Program-made: the position numbers and the translations under genes | DNA from: Actinomycetes bacterium | GTDB taxonomy: Bacteria; Actinomycetota; Acidimicrobiia; Acidimicrobiales; RAAP-2 | NCBI GenBank assembly: GCA_021818025.1 | Contig: JAKAFH010000011.1 | Location: 1-38,930, forward strand | Direction of reading: 5' to 3' | DNA: 38,930 nt | Notes under the pieces: generated by a model | Told to the model about the DNA's origin: nothing | What the model saw: only the letters and a program-made list of their open reading frames with translations | The model's database searches: none | Shown: positions 8,751 to 15,900 of the stretch, piece by piece | Position numbering within the stretch: position 1 is the stretch's first letter | How the letters are laid out: each line of letters begins with the position of its first letter

Positions 8751-9621
8751 TCTACCCGCTCGTCCGCGAGTTGGCCGATGACGGTATTCCGGCCGGTGAC
8801 GTGCCGGGTACTTCGCTTCTCCCCCCAGGGTTACTACAAGTGGTTAAAGGCGCCGTGCTCGAAGCGCGACTACGACAACGCGCATCTCACGAACGCCTTG
8901 ATCGACCTGCACCGCGACGACCCGACCTTCGGCTACCGCTTCATGGCCGATGAACTCGAGATGCTCGACGAGTCGGTCAGCGAGCGACGGGTGTGGCGGC
9001 TGTGCTCGGAGATGTCGATCTTCTCGGCCTTCACCAAGAAGGGCAGGGCGGCGAAGAAGCCCGGCGCCCCGGTCCACGACGACCTGGTCCAGCGCAACTT
9101 CACAGCGTCGCGTCCGAACGAGAACACGAACGGACTGCTTCGTCAATACTTCCCGAAGGGCACTGACGTGTCACGGTGGACGGCCGAAGAGCTCGAAGCG
9201 GTTGCCCACGCACTCAATACTCGGCCACGAAAGACCCGTGGTTGGAAGACGCCCGCAGAAGTTCTCGATGAACACCTACGCTTGGCCCAACAAGCCAGTG
9301 TTGCTTCCACCGATTGAATCCGGACAATTTCGAAGCCGGGACTTCGTCATGCTGCTAAAGAACAACGGACTGGTCGGTTCCATGGGACGCGTCGGCGCCG
9401 CGGGTGACAACGCCCGCATGGAGTCGTTCCACTCACTGTTGCAGAACAACGTGCTCGACACGAAGAAGTGGGAGACGCGCGAGGAACTGCGCATCGCGAT
9501 CGTCACTTGGATCGAGCGGACATACAACCGTCGGCGCCGCAAGCGCAGTCTCGGTCGCATGACGCCAGTGGAGTTCGAAGCCGTGTTTCAGGCCGTTGAC
9601 GATGCGCATGTCGCAGCGTGA
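8747..9621 (+). pseudogene. IS3-family transposase OrfB, frameshifted and with its core replaced by IS30 sequence
   Basis: The frame starts with MIYPLVRELADDGIP, typical of IS3 OrfB. It changes frame at about 8783-8800 to continue as VTCRVLRFSPQGYYKWLK and the HTH_21-like part up to VQRNFTA (about 9105). The DDE core that should follow, with the first two catalytic aspartates, is missing. About 208 bp instead encode the C-terminus of an IS30-family transposase (NENTNGLLRQYFPKGTD, ALNTRPRKTRGWKTP, stop at 9315-9317). From about 9325, in another frame, the OrfB C-terminus resumes (QFRSRDFVMLLKNNGLVGSM, WIERTYNRRRRKRSLGRMTPVEFE). No working transposase can be made. Confidence 0.88.
9108..9317 (+). 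mobile_element. IS30-family transposase C-terminal fragment inside the IS3 orfB
   Basis: In this frame the protein reads SRPNENTNGLLRQYFPKG, then EELEAVAHALNTRPRK and GWKTPAEVLDEHL, and ends in QQASVASTD with a stop. That is the conserved tail of IS30-family transposases, including their natural C-terminus. No IS30 inverted repeat is obvious on either side. It takes the place of about 220 bp of IS3 OrfB core. The left junction is placed by eye, to within about 6 bp. Confidence 0.8.
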
Positions 9622-9637
9622 AACTATGGAAAGGAAC

Positions 9638-9661
9638 TGTCAACTAAATCGACAGCAGCGC
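9638..9661 (+). repeat. Right terminal inverted repeat of the IS3 element
   Basis: These 24 bp are the exact reverse complement of 8402-8425. Confidence 0.9.
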
Positions 9662-9689
9662 GGCTGTCGTCGGCGACTAGAGGCCTTTG

Positions 9690-9712
9690 GGGGGTCTCCA
9701 TCTAACCGGAGT
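9690..9712 (+). repeat. Left terminal inverted repeat of the IS1595 element
   Basis: These 23 bp are the exact reverse complement of 11110-11132. Confidence 0.88.
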
Positions 9713-9744
9713 GGATTTCGCCAACTCGCAGTAGGGTCACGAGT

Positions 9745-10775
9745 GTGCTGGTCGCTTCTCGTGCTCACTGGGACTATCCCGCTGATTTTGGCGAGTTCGC
9801 CACGTGGTTCTCGACGGACGCTGACTGCTTGGACTATCTGAGGTGGTTGCGTTGGCCCAACGGCTTCGCCTGTGGGGTCTGCGGAGAGTCGGGCTGGCTC
9901 AACGGGGACGGGCGCCATGAGTGCTCATCGTGTCACCTACGCACAAGCGTCACCGCCGGCGCCATCTTCGACCGCACACGGACTCCCCTCACGGTCTGGT
10001 TCTACGCGGCGTGGCTTTTCGCGACAAGCAAGGACGGCATCTCAGCTATGGCGTTACAGCGCCAACTCGGTCTTCGCAGTCACCAGACAGCCTGGACGAT
10101 GCTCACCAAGCTGCGGACCGTCACGGTCAATCCTGGTCGCGACCTGCTGACAGGAGATGTGGAGGTCGACGAGACCTTCTACGGCGGGCGCACGCCGGGT
10201 CAGCGAGGAGGCCGCCAGTACGGCGCGAAGCTGCCCGTAATCGTGGCCGTCGAACGCCGTCAGCCCCGCGGGTTCGGTCGCTGTCGAATGGTCATCGTCG
10301 ATCGCATCAACCACGCGACCCTTCGCCAGTTCCTCGTCGAAAACGTCGCACCTGGCTCAACGATTCACAGCGACGGGCTCAACTCCTATATCCGAGCCAC
10401 CAGGGGCCTTTACACGCTCAACGCGCAGCCGGCCCCTGGCGTCTTAGCGACGGTCGTACTGCCGGGAGCCCACCGGGTGGCCTCGCTCTTCAAGCGCTGG
10501 ATGCTCGGCACCCATCAGGGCAGCGCCGACTGGGACCACCTGGCCCTGTATCTGGACGAGTTCGTCTTTCGATTCAACCGACGAACGAGTCGCCATCGGG
10601 GCCTGTGTTCTTCCGCCTGATGGAGCAAGCGGTTGCGCACGGCCCCGCGCCCTACCACGAACTCATCGTCGCCCCGCGTCCCAAGCGAGTTCCGCCCACG
10701 CCACCAGTGCCGACGCTGCGCGGACGAACGCTCACGCTCGAGAGACCTCGGGCAGTCCGACCCTGGAGAGGCTGA
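9745..10775 (+). pseudogene. IS1595-family (ISXO2-like) transposase with a late frameshift
   Basis: The upstream frame gives 291 aa (stop at 10618-10620) with a zinc ribbon (Cys43, Cys46, Cys60, Cys63) and an ISXO2-like DDE domain: Asp142 in EVDETFYGG, Asp210 in HSDGLNSY and Glu272/Asn278 in DEFVFRFNRR. After NRRTSRHRG the family normally continues with an FYRLLEQAV-like tail. Here that tail (VFFRLMEQAVAHGPAPYHELI) lies in another frame, reaching a stop at 10775. About one base appears lost near 10600-10606. All catalytic residues precede the shift, so residual activity or recoding cannot be excluded. Start GTG at 9745; the upstream boundary is uncertain. Confidence 0.82.
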
Positions 10776-10811
10776 AACGAGCTCTCGAGCTGGCGCCACG
10801 TTGAGGGTGGC

Positions 10812-10985
10812 TTACGACGGGCGATGCTGGATGGCGCGCCAGACCCACGCGGCCTCAACAACGACCAGCAGGCCGAGCACGACATAGGCACCGACCGCGC
10901 CGGCAAACTTCCCGACCACTAAGGTCAGCAGCACTATGGCGACGAGTGTCAGCCAGAACTTGACCGCACCAAATACGAACCTCAT
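10812..10985 (-). CDS. Small membrane protein carried within the IS1595 element
   Basis: The 57-aa product starts MRFVFGAVKFWLTLVAIVLL and has two hydrophobic stretches (about residues 8-23 and 28-47), ending in a short basic tail. AGGTGG lies 5 nt before the ATG. I do not recognise the family. It lies between the transposase and the right inverted repeat, on the opposite strand, so it would move with the element as a passenger. A longer frame reading upstream through the tRNA-Lys is not credible. The function is unknown. Confidence 0.55.
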   Translation of the reverse strand: MRFVFGAVKFWLTLVAIVLLTLVVGKFAGAVGAYVVLGLLVVVEAAWVWRAIQHRPS

Positions 10986-10993
10986 CTCGCCAC

Positions 10994-11107
10994 CTAAAGA
11001 CCGTTGAGTTTCTTCAAGTACCGTACCCCTTCGGCAGTGAATGCCAATCGATCGTCTTGTACCTCTGGCAAACCGAGGCCGCGGTGGGAAAACCACCAAT
11101 CTCGCGT
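10994..11107 (-). pseudogene. C-terminal gene fragment resembling a winged-helix tail
   Basis: From a TAA at the edge of the right inverted repeat, this minus-strand frame reads 37 codons to a TAG at 10996-10994. It contains TRDWWFSHRGLGLPEVQDDR and then LAFTAEGVRYLKKLNGL, which has the look of the last helix of a winged-helix protein. There is no ATG in it. Its stop lies 8 nt before the start of the small membrane protein, as in a two-gene operon. It may be the cut-off end of a gene captured with that small gene. Confidence 0.35.
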
Positions 11108-11109
11108 TT

Positions 11110-11132
11110 ACTCCGGTTAGATGGAGACCCCC
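11110..11132 (+). repeat. Right terminal inverted repeat of the IS1595 element
   Basis: These 23 bp are the exact reverse complement of 9690-9712. Confidence 0.88.
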
Positions 11133-11292
11133 TAGAGGCCTAGTCTGACGCGACCACGCCTTACCCACGCTTTGCCCACGGAAAGTGAGCAAGGACAGGT
11201 AGAAACTGGTAGAAACTGAGAGGCGATGATCTTTCTCGCAACGAGCAGAATGGAGGACCCCAGTGATTCCAAGGCCTTTGGGCGCTTGGGCT

Positions 11293-11333
11293 TTGGTGGG
11301 CCGCCCGGGTCTCGATCCCGGCACCTTGGGATT
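11293..11333 (-). repeat. Right attachment-site repeat within tRNA-Lys
   Basis: These 41 bp are identical to 6816-6856 and in the same orientation. They cover the tRNA-Lys from its anticodon loop to the CCA end. Together the two copies bound 4.4 kb of accessory DNA. Confidence 0.75.
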
Positions 11334-11369
11334 AAAAGTCCCCTGCTCTTCCCGATGAGCTAGCGGCCC
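11294..11369 (-). tRNA. tRNA-Lys (anticodon TTT)
   Basis: The 76-nt minus-strand sequence folds as a full cloverleaf. The acceptor stem is GGGCCGC/GCGGCCC, the D stem GCTC/GAGC, the anticodon loop CTTTTAA and the T stem CCGGG/CCCGG with loop ATCGAGA. The CCA end is encoded. The first anticodon-stem pair is a G-A mismatch, and the T loop starts with A rather than T. Its 3' half is duplicated at 6816-6856; the intact copy probably supplies the functional tRNA after integration. Confidence 0.93.
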
Positions 11370-11507
11370 GGCGGATGGAGAAATGCGTTGAGAAATGCTC
11401 AACCCCCGGACCACGCAGTTTAGCCGGGGCCGATTGCCAAGGATTTCTGGTCGAGATCGCCGCACTTAAAGTTGCCGAGATTCATTGGCGCGAGAGGCAA
11501 GTTCGGT

Positions 11508-11890
11508 TCAGCTCACCAATTCGAGCACCGGCTCCGTGACGTCCGCTCCTCCACCGTGAACCATTTGGTCCACGACCTTCCAGCCGGTTTGGAAGTACCA
11601 CGACTTGGCATTGTCGTAGATGAAATAGAAATAGAGGTGCGCGTCAAGCAGGATCGGGATGCGACCAACTGCCTGAGCACGCTTGTGGGGATAGGTGACC
11701 TTGTGGTGCGCGATTCCACCCTCTGACGTGTTTCGGCCGGCTCCGAAGAGGCTTGAACACGTCGTCATCTTCCGGGAAGACGCGGTAGTTCTCGGCTACC
11801 TTGTGGCCGTAGTCTCCGTTCTCCTTGTGCGGCGAGTCCCATACGGCCGTTTGGTCTTCGTGGAATGTACAAATAGCGACTTTAGTAACT
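11508..11890 (-). pseudogene. Disrupted gene, two overlapping minus-strand frames
   Basis: A minus-strand frame reads protein-like sequence (VAICTFHEDQTAVWDSPH, ENGDYGHKVAENYRVFPEDD) up to about 11752. The next good stretch lies in a different frame (NTSEGGIAHHKVTYPHKRA, then LLDAHLYFYFIYDNAKSWYF and QTGWKVVDQMVHGG), ending at the stop at 11508. Joining them needs one frameshift near 11745-11760. I do not recognise the family. An alternative is a complete 86-aa gene starting at the ATG at 11768. The upstream end is not defined and would abut or overlap the divergent gene at 11898. Confidence 0.45.
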
Positions 11891-11891
11891 T
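11886..11891 (+). promoter_or_regulatory. -10 box (TAACTT), leaderless start of the 349-aa gene
   Basis: TAACTT lies exactly 6 nt before the ATG at 11898. A GGTGA between them could also act as a weak ribosome-binding site. No good -35 is visible. Confidence 0.45.
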
Positions 11892-11897
11892 GGTGAA

Positions 11898-12947
11898 ATG
11901 TCAGCCGCACCCCCATCATCTTTTGCGGAGAAGCTCGTGCGAGCACCCGCCGGTGTCGCACTCTTGGCCCGCTTGGAGGCCACGCAACGCGATGACATTC
12001 CTTGGTTCGGGTGGCCAAAAGACTCGAATCTGAACGCGGTTGATCGTGCGGTGTCTTCCCTTTGGGATATGCCGTATGGAGAATTACTCGAACTGGCTGT
12101 CTACTCCGCCGAATTTCTGGCTGGACCATGGAGTGGCGAAGCACTCTTGTCGCTCCCTTACTTGTATGAGCAGGCCGTGCATCGTCGCCCGATAGCCGAG
12201 GTCGTATCCGAAAGGCTCCACACAGAGCTCCACCGAGACGCGGACTTTGGCGCACAACAGTGGTGGTACGAAGAGCCACAAGATTCAATTTCTAGTGCGA
12301 CCCCCTGCTTCACCAACTACTCGAACGTATACGGCAACGGCGAGTTCACGTGCAGCGGGCTTTGGACCACGACGAACCCGCCACCAGAAGTTCACGACGC
12401 CCTCATTTCAGCGTGGGACTTTTTCGGACGACCCGTCTCGCGCTGGCTACTTCCCGTTCGACCGAGCGCGCGCGTATGGAACATCAACGGACCCGAAGAC
12501 TGGGCGCATTTGGTCGAGACCTATCCGAAAGTGGCGACTCGACCGCATGCTGGTTGGGAGCTGCCTGGCCCCAACCAGCATCCATCCGATACCAAGATGT
12601 TGAGGTCTATCGCTGCTCAGCACGCTGTGAGAACCGAGATCACTGTTCACGTGCTGCCCGACTGGGAGTGCGTCGCGACCGACTTCGACGGGGTTCATCT
12701 CAGTTGGGCGGGGTTTCTCACTGCCGAGGGTTATATCAGCGACCTGTCCGACGGAGGCGTCACGATGTTGCGGTACTGGGGCAGCGAACGTACCCTTTGG
12801 CTCCACGACGTTTTCGACGAACCAATTCCCCTCGGAGCCCCTGCGCTTACTGGGCAAGTCGGTGGCGGAGTTGGAGTTGATGCATCGAGCGACACCGAGC
12901 GCCAGGCGTCGGACAGGTCGATAGTCGAAACACTCTTGGGCCGCTAG
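11898..12947 (+). CDS. Hypothetical protein, 349 aa
   Basis: The frame is long and its composition is protein-like: rich in Trp, Tyr and Pro, soluble, with no signal peptide or membrane span. I do not recognise a family. It has clusters such as QQWWYEEPQDS, FFGRPVSRWLLPVRP and ITVHVLPDWECVATDFDGVHL. The C-terminal ~35 residues are low-complexity (Gly, Asp, Ser). Codon third positions are less GC-rich than in the kdp or hem genes, which suggests foreign origin. It is divergent from the disrupted gene at 11508-11890 and lies just outside the tRNA-Lys-bounded segment. Confidence 0.7.
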   Translation: MSAAPPSSFAEKLVRAPAGVALLARLEATQRDDIPWFGWPKDSNLNAVDRAVSSLWDMPYGELLELAVYSAEFLAGPWSGEALLSLPYLYEQAVHRRPIAEVVSERLHTELHRDADFGAQQWWYEEPQDSISSATPCFTNYSNVYGNGEFTCSGLWTTTNPPPEVHDALISAWDFFGRPVSRWLLPVRPSARVWNINGPEDWAHLVETYPKVATRPHAGWELPGPNQHPSDTKMLRSIAAQHAVRTEITVHVLPDWECVATDFDGVHLSWAGFLTAEGYISDLSDGGVTMLRYWGSERTLWLHDVFDEPIPLGAPALTGQVGGGVGVDASSDTERQASDRSIVETLLGR

Positions 12948-13091
12948 GGCATTGGACGCCACGCAACAAATATGCGTGCCTGCACCCAACCCAACCAGGC
13001 CCCATTGCCGTACAGCCCAGCCCACTTTTCGGGAACTAGCCCAGGGCGGTTTCAAGGGGTCAGCGCAATGCCCGACAGGCAATGACCAGGG

Positions 13092-14351
13092 TTACGTGCG
13101 ACAGTGCAATGTCGCAAGCGGGACGACGACGGCTGCTTTCTTCGTTCCGTCCATCGCAATCGGTGACACGAAAGTAATCACCAACGCCGACTTGCCCGAC
13201 TGCATTGTGACGACGGGGTCGCTTCGAGTTGCCACCGGCAGGAGGGCATTAGTGGCGCACCACGTATTCGATTGCGGCTTGAGCATCGCCAGATGCTCGG
13301 CCGTCTGGAACGGCGAGCCGGTGACCGCCACGAGGGCGCCGGTTGAAGTGATGGTCATCACCGGCCCGTACGGGTAGGCGCTGCTTCCGACGCGCGCGCC
13401 GCCGAGCCTAGGGAGTGACACCGTGTTCCAGTGGGTCCCGTCGCGGGTGTAGAGCAGGGCGCTCTGCCTCGTGCGATCGATCAGGAGTTCGCCGCCCGAC
13501 GACGTGGTGACCAGCTGCTCGCCGGCACACGGGTTCACCGACGCGACAGCACCTGCCGCGCGCCACGTCGTCCCCCGATACTCATTGGCCGAGCCCACGA
13601 GCACGGACTGCCGCCATTGCGACATCCCGCACGCTCCCTGGGGCGACTCGGGCCCAAAGATCACGCACGGCGCGCCCGATGGGCAGCTCAGGTTCACGTC
13701 GGTCCACGTCCGACCACCCGTCGCCGACGTCGTGGCCACGAACGCGACGGACTGGCCGGGCCCAGGCGGAAAGAAGTAGTTGGCTTCATAGAGCATCGCC
13801 ACGCCAGTGGGACGCTCGACGAAGCCGGCGAAGTCGGTCAGCGTGTAGCCCGTGGGCGGTGGCACGAAGCGCCAACTCCGACCCATGTTCGTCGTCACCA
13901 GTGCCACGCCGTAAGACGGGGGAATGGTTCCGCCCTTGCTCGCCTGGAACCCGGCGTAGATGGTCGATGGATGCCTCGGATCCAAGGCCACGTCCTCGCA
14001 CACCGCGACCGCGGCGGGACTCCCAGCAAGATGACCCAGGGCCAGGTGTGCTCGTGCGAGCATCGTGGTCACGGCGCCGTCGCCAGCACGAGTGAAGCGG
14101 CCCCCACGCGAGGAGATCACCACGCCCGTCGGGGTGCACCAACCCACGGTGGTGTTGCCGGGCTGGGCGGCAAGTGGACTGCCCCATCCCGACGGCTGGA
14201 CGAGTGTGGGCCGGACGACGCTGAGCGATGCCCACGGTACCGACTGGACGTTCGCCGCCGCGCTCGACCGTGTCGCAGCAGTCACGCTCGCCCCCAGCAG
14301 CGCGCTCAGGAGAACGATTCGCCACAGCCTGGTCACGCCACACTGTGCCAT
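13092..14351 (-). CDS. Secreted BNR/sialidase-like beta-propeller protein
   Basis: The 419-aa protein begins with a signal peptide (MAQCGVTRLWRIVLLSALLG, cleavage probably near SSAAA). The rest looks like repeated beta-propeller blades, as in BNR or photosystem-II-stability-factor-like proteins: LDPRHPSTIYAGF, LVTTNMGRSWRF, ATSATGGRTWTDV and LLYTRDGTHWNTV are Asp-box-like repeats. No catalytic residues of true sialidases can be assigned by eye, so an exported binding or structural protein is equally possible. I chose the ATG at 14351 rather than an in-frame start 33 nt upstream because AGGGAG lies 6 nt before it. Confidence 0.75.
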   Translation of the reverse strand: MAQCGVTRLWRIVLLSALLGASVTAATRSSAAANVQSVPWASLSVVRPTLVQPSGWGSPLAAQPGNTTVGWCTPTGVVISSRGGRFTRAGDGAVTTMLARAHLALGHLAGSPAAVAVCEDVALDPRHPSTIYAGFQASKGGTIPPSYGVALVTTNMGRSWRFVPPPTGYTLTDFAGFVERPTGVAMLYEANYFFPPGPGQSVAFVATTSATGGRTWTDVNLSCPSGAPCVIFGPESPQGACGMSQWRQSVLVGSANEYRGTTWRAAGAVASVNPCAGEQLVTTSSGGELLIDRTRQSALLYTRDGTHWNTVSLPRLGGARVGSSAYPYGPVMTITSTGALVAVTGSPFQTAEHLAMLKPQSNTWCATNALLPVATRSDPVVTMQSGKSALVITFVSPIAMDGTKKAAVVVPLATLHCRT

Positions 14352-14706
14352 AGTCGACTCCCTACTAGGCAGCAGGTGTCGCATCGAGTTAGGGGCGCAT
14401 CGTTTCGGGGCTCGCGGCGCAGGAACGTGCGCGCTCGCAAAGCCTCCGAACGGGATCGGCCGCTATCGATTCCCGCTGCGTCCTCTGGCTACTCGGGGGA
14501 CCGAGAGTCCAGTCAACCGGTCCTGTTGTCATTCGTGGACCAGGTGGAACGCGTACTGTCCGCAGTATTGCGTCGTCAGCCGACCGTGTCGATTCGCCGC
14601 GGTGAGGGCGCCGTCTGCCCGTGAACGCCAGCGGGTACCTGTCAGCCTGGCTCGCTTACGCATCCAGAGTCGCGATGGATGCTGCGCAGTACCCTCGCGT
14701 CGTGCG
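14352..14706. other. Gene-free stretch upstream of the BNR-like gene
   Basis: This 355-bp stretch lies between the BNR-like gene and the end of the GNAT gene, both on the minus strand. It should contain the promoter of the BNR-like gene. Frames that cross it do not look like protein. I see no repeats or RNA genes in it. Confidence 0.4.
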
Positions 14707-15153
14707 TTAGGGCTGCTGGTAGACGTCAGGATGCCGGACTTCCATGAAGCGCCAGGCATTACTGATCGCGCTGAAGCCGAATTGCGCGTAGAGCCCGTGG
14801 GCGTCAGACGTGAACAGCAAGAGGCGACGGAGTCCTTGCAGATCCGGGTGCTTCATGACCTCGTGCATCAGCCACTTCGAGAGACCCTTGCCCCGGTGCG
14901 CTTGGACGATGAACACGTCAGCCACGAGGGCGAACGTCGACTTGTCCGTTACTATGCGCGCGAAGCCGACCTGGGTCGCGTCGTGATAGACGCCGAAACA
15001 CAGCGAGTTCTCGATCGACCGCGCCACGACGTCCCGGGGGATGCCGCGGGCCCAGTACGACTCGTCAGACAGAAAGTGATAGATCGTGTCGACGTCCAGC
15101 CGTTCTCGGTCGGTCGAGATCTCGTAGCCACTAACGCCCATGGGAGTTTCCAC
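14707..15153 (-). CDS. GNAT-family N-acetyltransferase
   Basis: The 148-aa protein fits a single GNAT domain. The acetyl-CoA-binding motif A is ADVFIVQAHRGKGLSKWLM (about residues 78-96, with the Q/R-x-x-G-x-G/A core), and the C-terminal motif is YAQFGFSAI. The substrate cannot be told. The start is GTG at 15153; on the minus strand CAGAAT lies exactly 6 nt upstream of it, so the transcript may be leaderless. Confidence 0.88.
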   Translation of the reverse strand: METPMGVSGYEISTDRERLDVDTIYHFLSDESYWARGIPRDVVARSIENSLCFGVYHDATQVGFARIVTDKSTFALVADVFIVQAHRGKGLSKWLMHEVMKHPDLQGLRRLLLFTSDAHGLYAQFGFSAISNAWRFMEVRHPDVYQQP

Positions 15154-15224
15154 AGATCCATTCTGACGTCACGGTCACACTTGACTGCGCCTCGACACGA
15201 GAAGGGCGCCACCGCACCGACGCG

Positions 15225-15794
15225 TCAGTCCGAGCGCGCGACCAGGCGTGCGTGCCACTCGCGACGCAGCAATCCGTACACAAAGGAGTCCGACACGTCG
15301 CCGTCGACGACGCAGTCCTCGCGCAGGGTTCCCTCGCGCACGAACCCGAGCCTCTCGAGCACGCGGGCCGATGCCACATTGCGCGTGTCGACTTCGGCCT
15401 GGACTCGACGCAGGTCGAGCTGGTCAAAGGCCCACCGCAGCAACTCGCCCGCGGCCTCGGTGGCGTAGCCCTGGCCCCAGGCGTCACGCGCGAAGCAGTA
15501 GCCGAGTGCCGCGCTGGCGTACTGGGGATTCCACCGTCGAAGACTGCACCAGCCAAGAAAGGCGCCGTCGCGGGTGCGCTCGGCCGCGACCCGCACGCCC
15601 GTTCCCTCCCGAGCGATCTGCTCGCTCGCCTCGACGAAGGCGTGCGCCTGGTCGAGCGTTCGCCACCGCGGCGAGTCCCAATAGCGCATCACGAGTGGAT
15701 CGCTGTGCAGAGCGAAGAGTTCGTCGTGGTCGTCGTCGGACACCGGCCGCAGCCGCAGCCGGTCGGTTGAAAGGAGGGGCGTCGTCAACGGCAC
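15225..15794 (-). CDS. RimJ/RimL-type GNAT N-acetyltransferase
   Basis: The 189-aa protein has the Acetyltransf_3 arrangement: N-terminal LLSTDRLRLRPVSDDDHDEL, central ALGYCFARDAWGQGYATEA (acetyl-CoA loop WGQGYATE) and C-terminal VASARVLERLGFVREGTLR. RimJ/RimL relatives acetylate N-terminal amines or small molecules; the substrate here is unknown. It is preceded by the MFS gene on the same strand after a gap of about 105 nt. The start is GTG at 15794. Confidence 0.9.
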   Translation of the reverse strand: MPLTTPLLSTDRLRLRPVSDDDHDELFALHSDPLVMRYWDSPRWRTLDQAHAFVEASEQIAREGTGVRVAAERTRDGAFLGWCSLRRWNPQYASAALGYCFARDAWGQGYATEAAGELLRWAFDQLDLRRVQAEVDTRNVASARVLERLGFVREGTLREDCVVDGDVSDSFVYGLLRREWHARLVARSD

Positions 15795-15900
15795 GGCGTC
15801 AGTCTCGTCGTGAAACGAGCGATCGTCAACGCGGCGACGAAGGCGACGGTCGGGTGCACGGTGGCGTCACCCGATCGTGTTACGCGCGGTGGGTTTGTCA

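Larger units (their letters stand above)
8402..9661 (+). mobile_element. IS3-family insertion sequence, defective, with an IS30-derived insert
   Basis: The element is about 1.26 kb and is bounded by perfect 24-bp inverted repeats (8402-8425 and 9638-9661; each contains TCGATTTAGTTGACA or its complement). It holds an intact orfA and a broken orfB. No clear target-site duplication is seen next to the repeats. It lies within the tRNA-Lys-bounded island, 17 bp left of the putative target repeat of the IS1595 element. Confidence 0.88.
9690..11132 (+). mobile_element. IS1595-family insertion sequence with a passenger gene
   Basis: The element is about 1.44 kb with perfect 23-bp inverted repeats (9690-9712 and 11110-11132; core TCTCCATCTAACCGGAGT). 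It holds a frameshifted IS1595 transposase and, on the other strand, a small membrane-protein gene plus a gene fragment. The 9-bp sequence TAGAGGCCT occurs on both sides (9678-9686 and 11133-11141). It touches the right repeat directly but is offset by 3 nt on the left, and is a plausible target duplication (the family makes 8 bp). Confidence 0.82.

Noticed and set aside
6857-11292. Search for an integrase or excisionase in the island
   Set aside because: No frame shows the R-H-R-Y pattern of a tyrosine recombinase or a serine recombinase domain; only IS transposases are present.
10812-11465. 217-codon minus-strand frame reading through tRNA-Lys
   Set aside because: It would translate the tRNA and the right IS end. 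Only the last 57 codons have a start with a ribosome-binding site and a protein-like sequence.
11370-11470. Promoter of tRNA-Lys
   Set aside because: TTGAGC and TAAACT occur upstream on the minus strand, but not with each other at a workable spacing, so no promoter is called.
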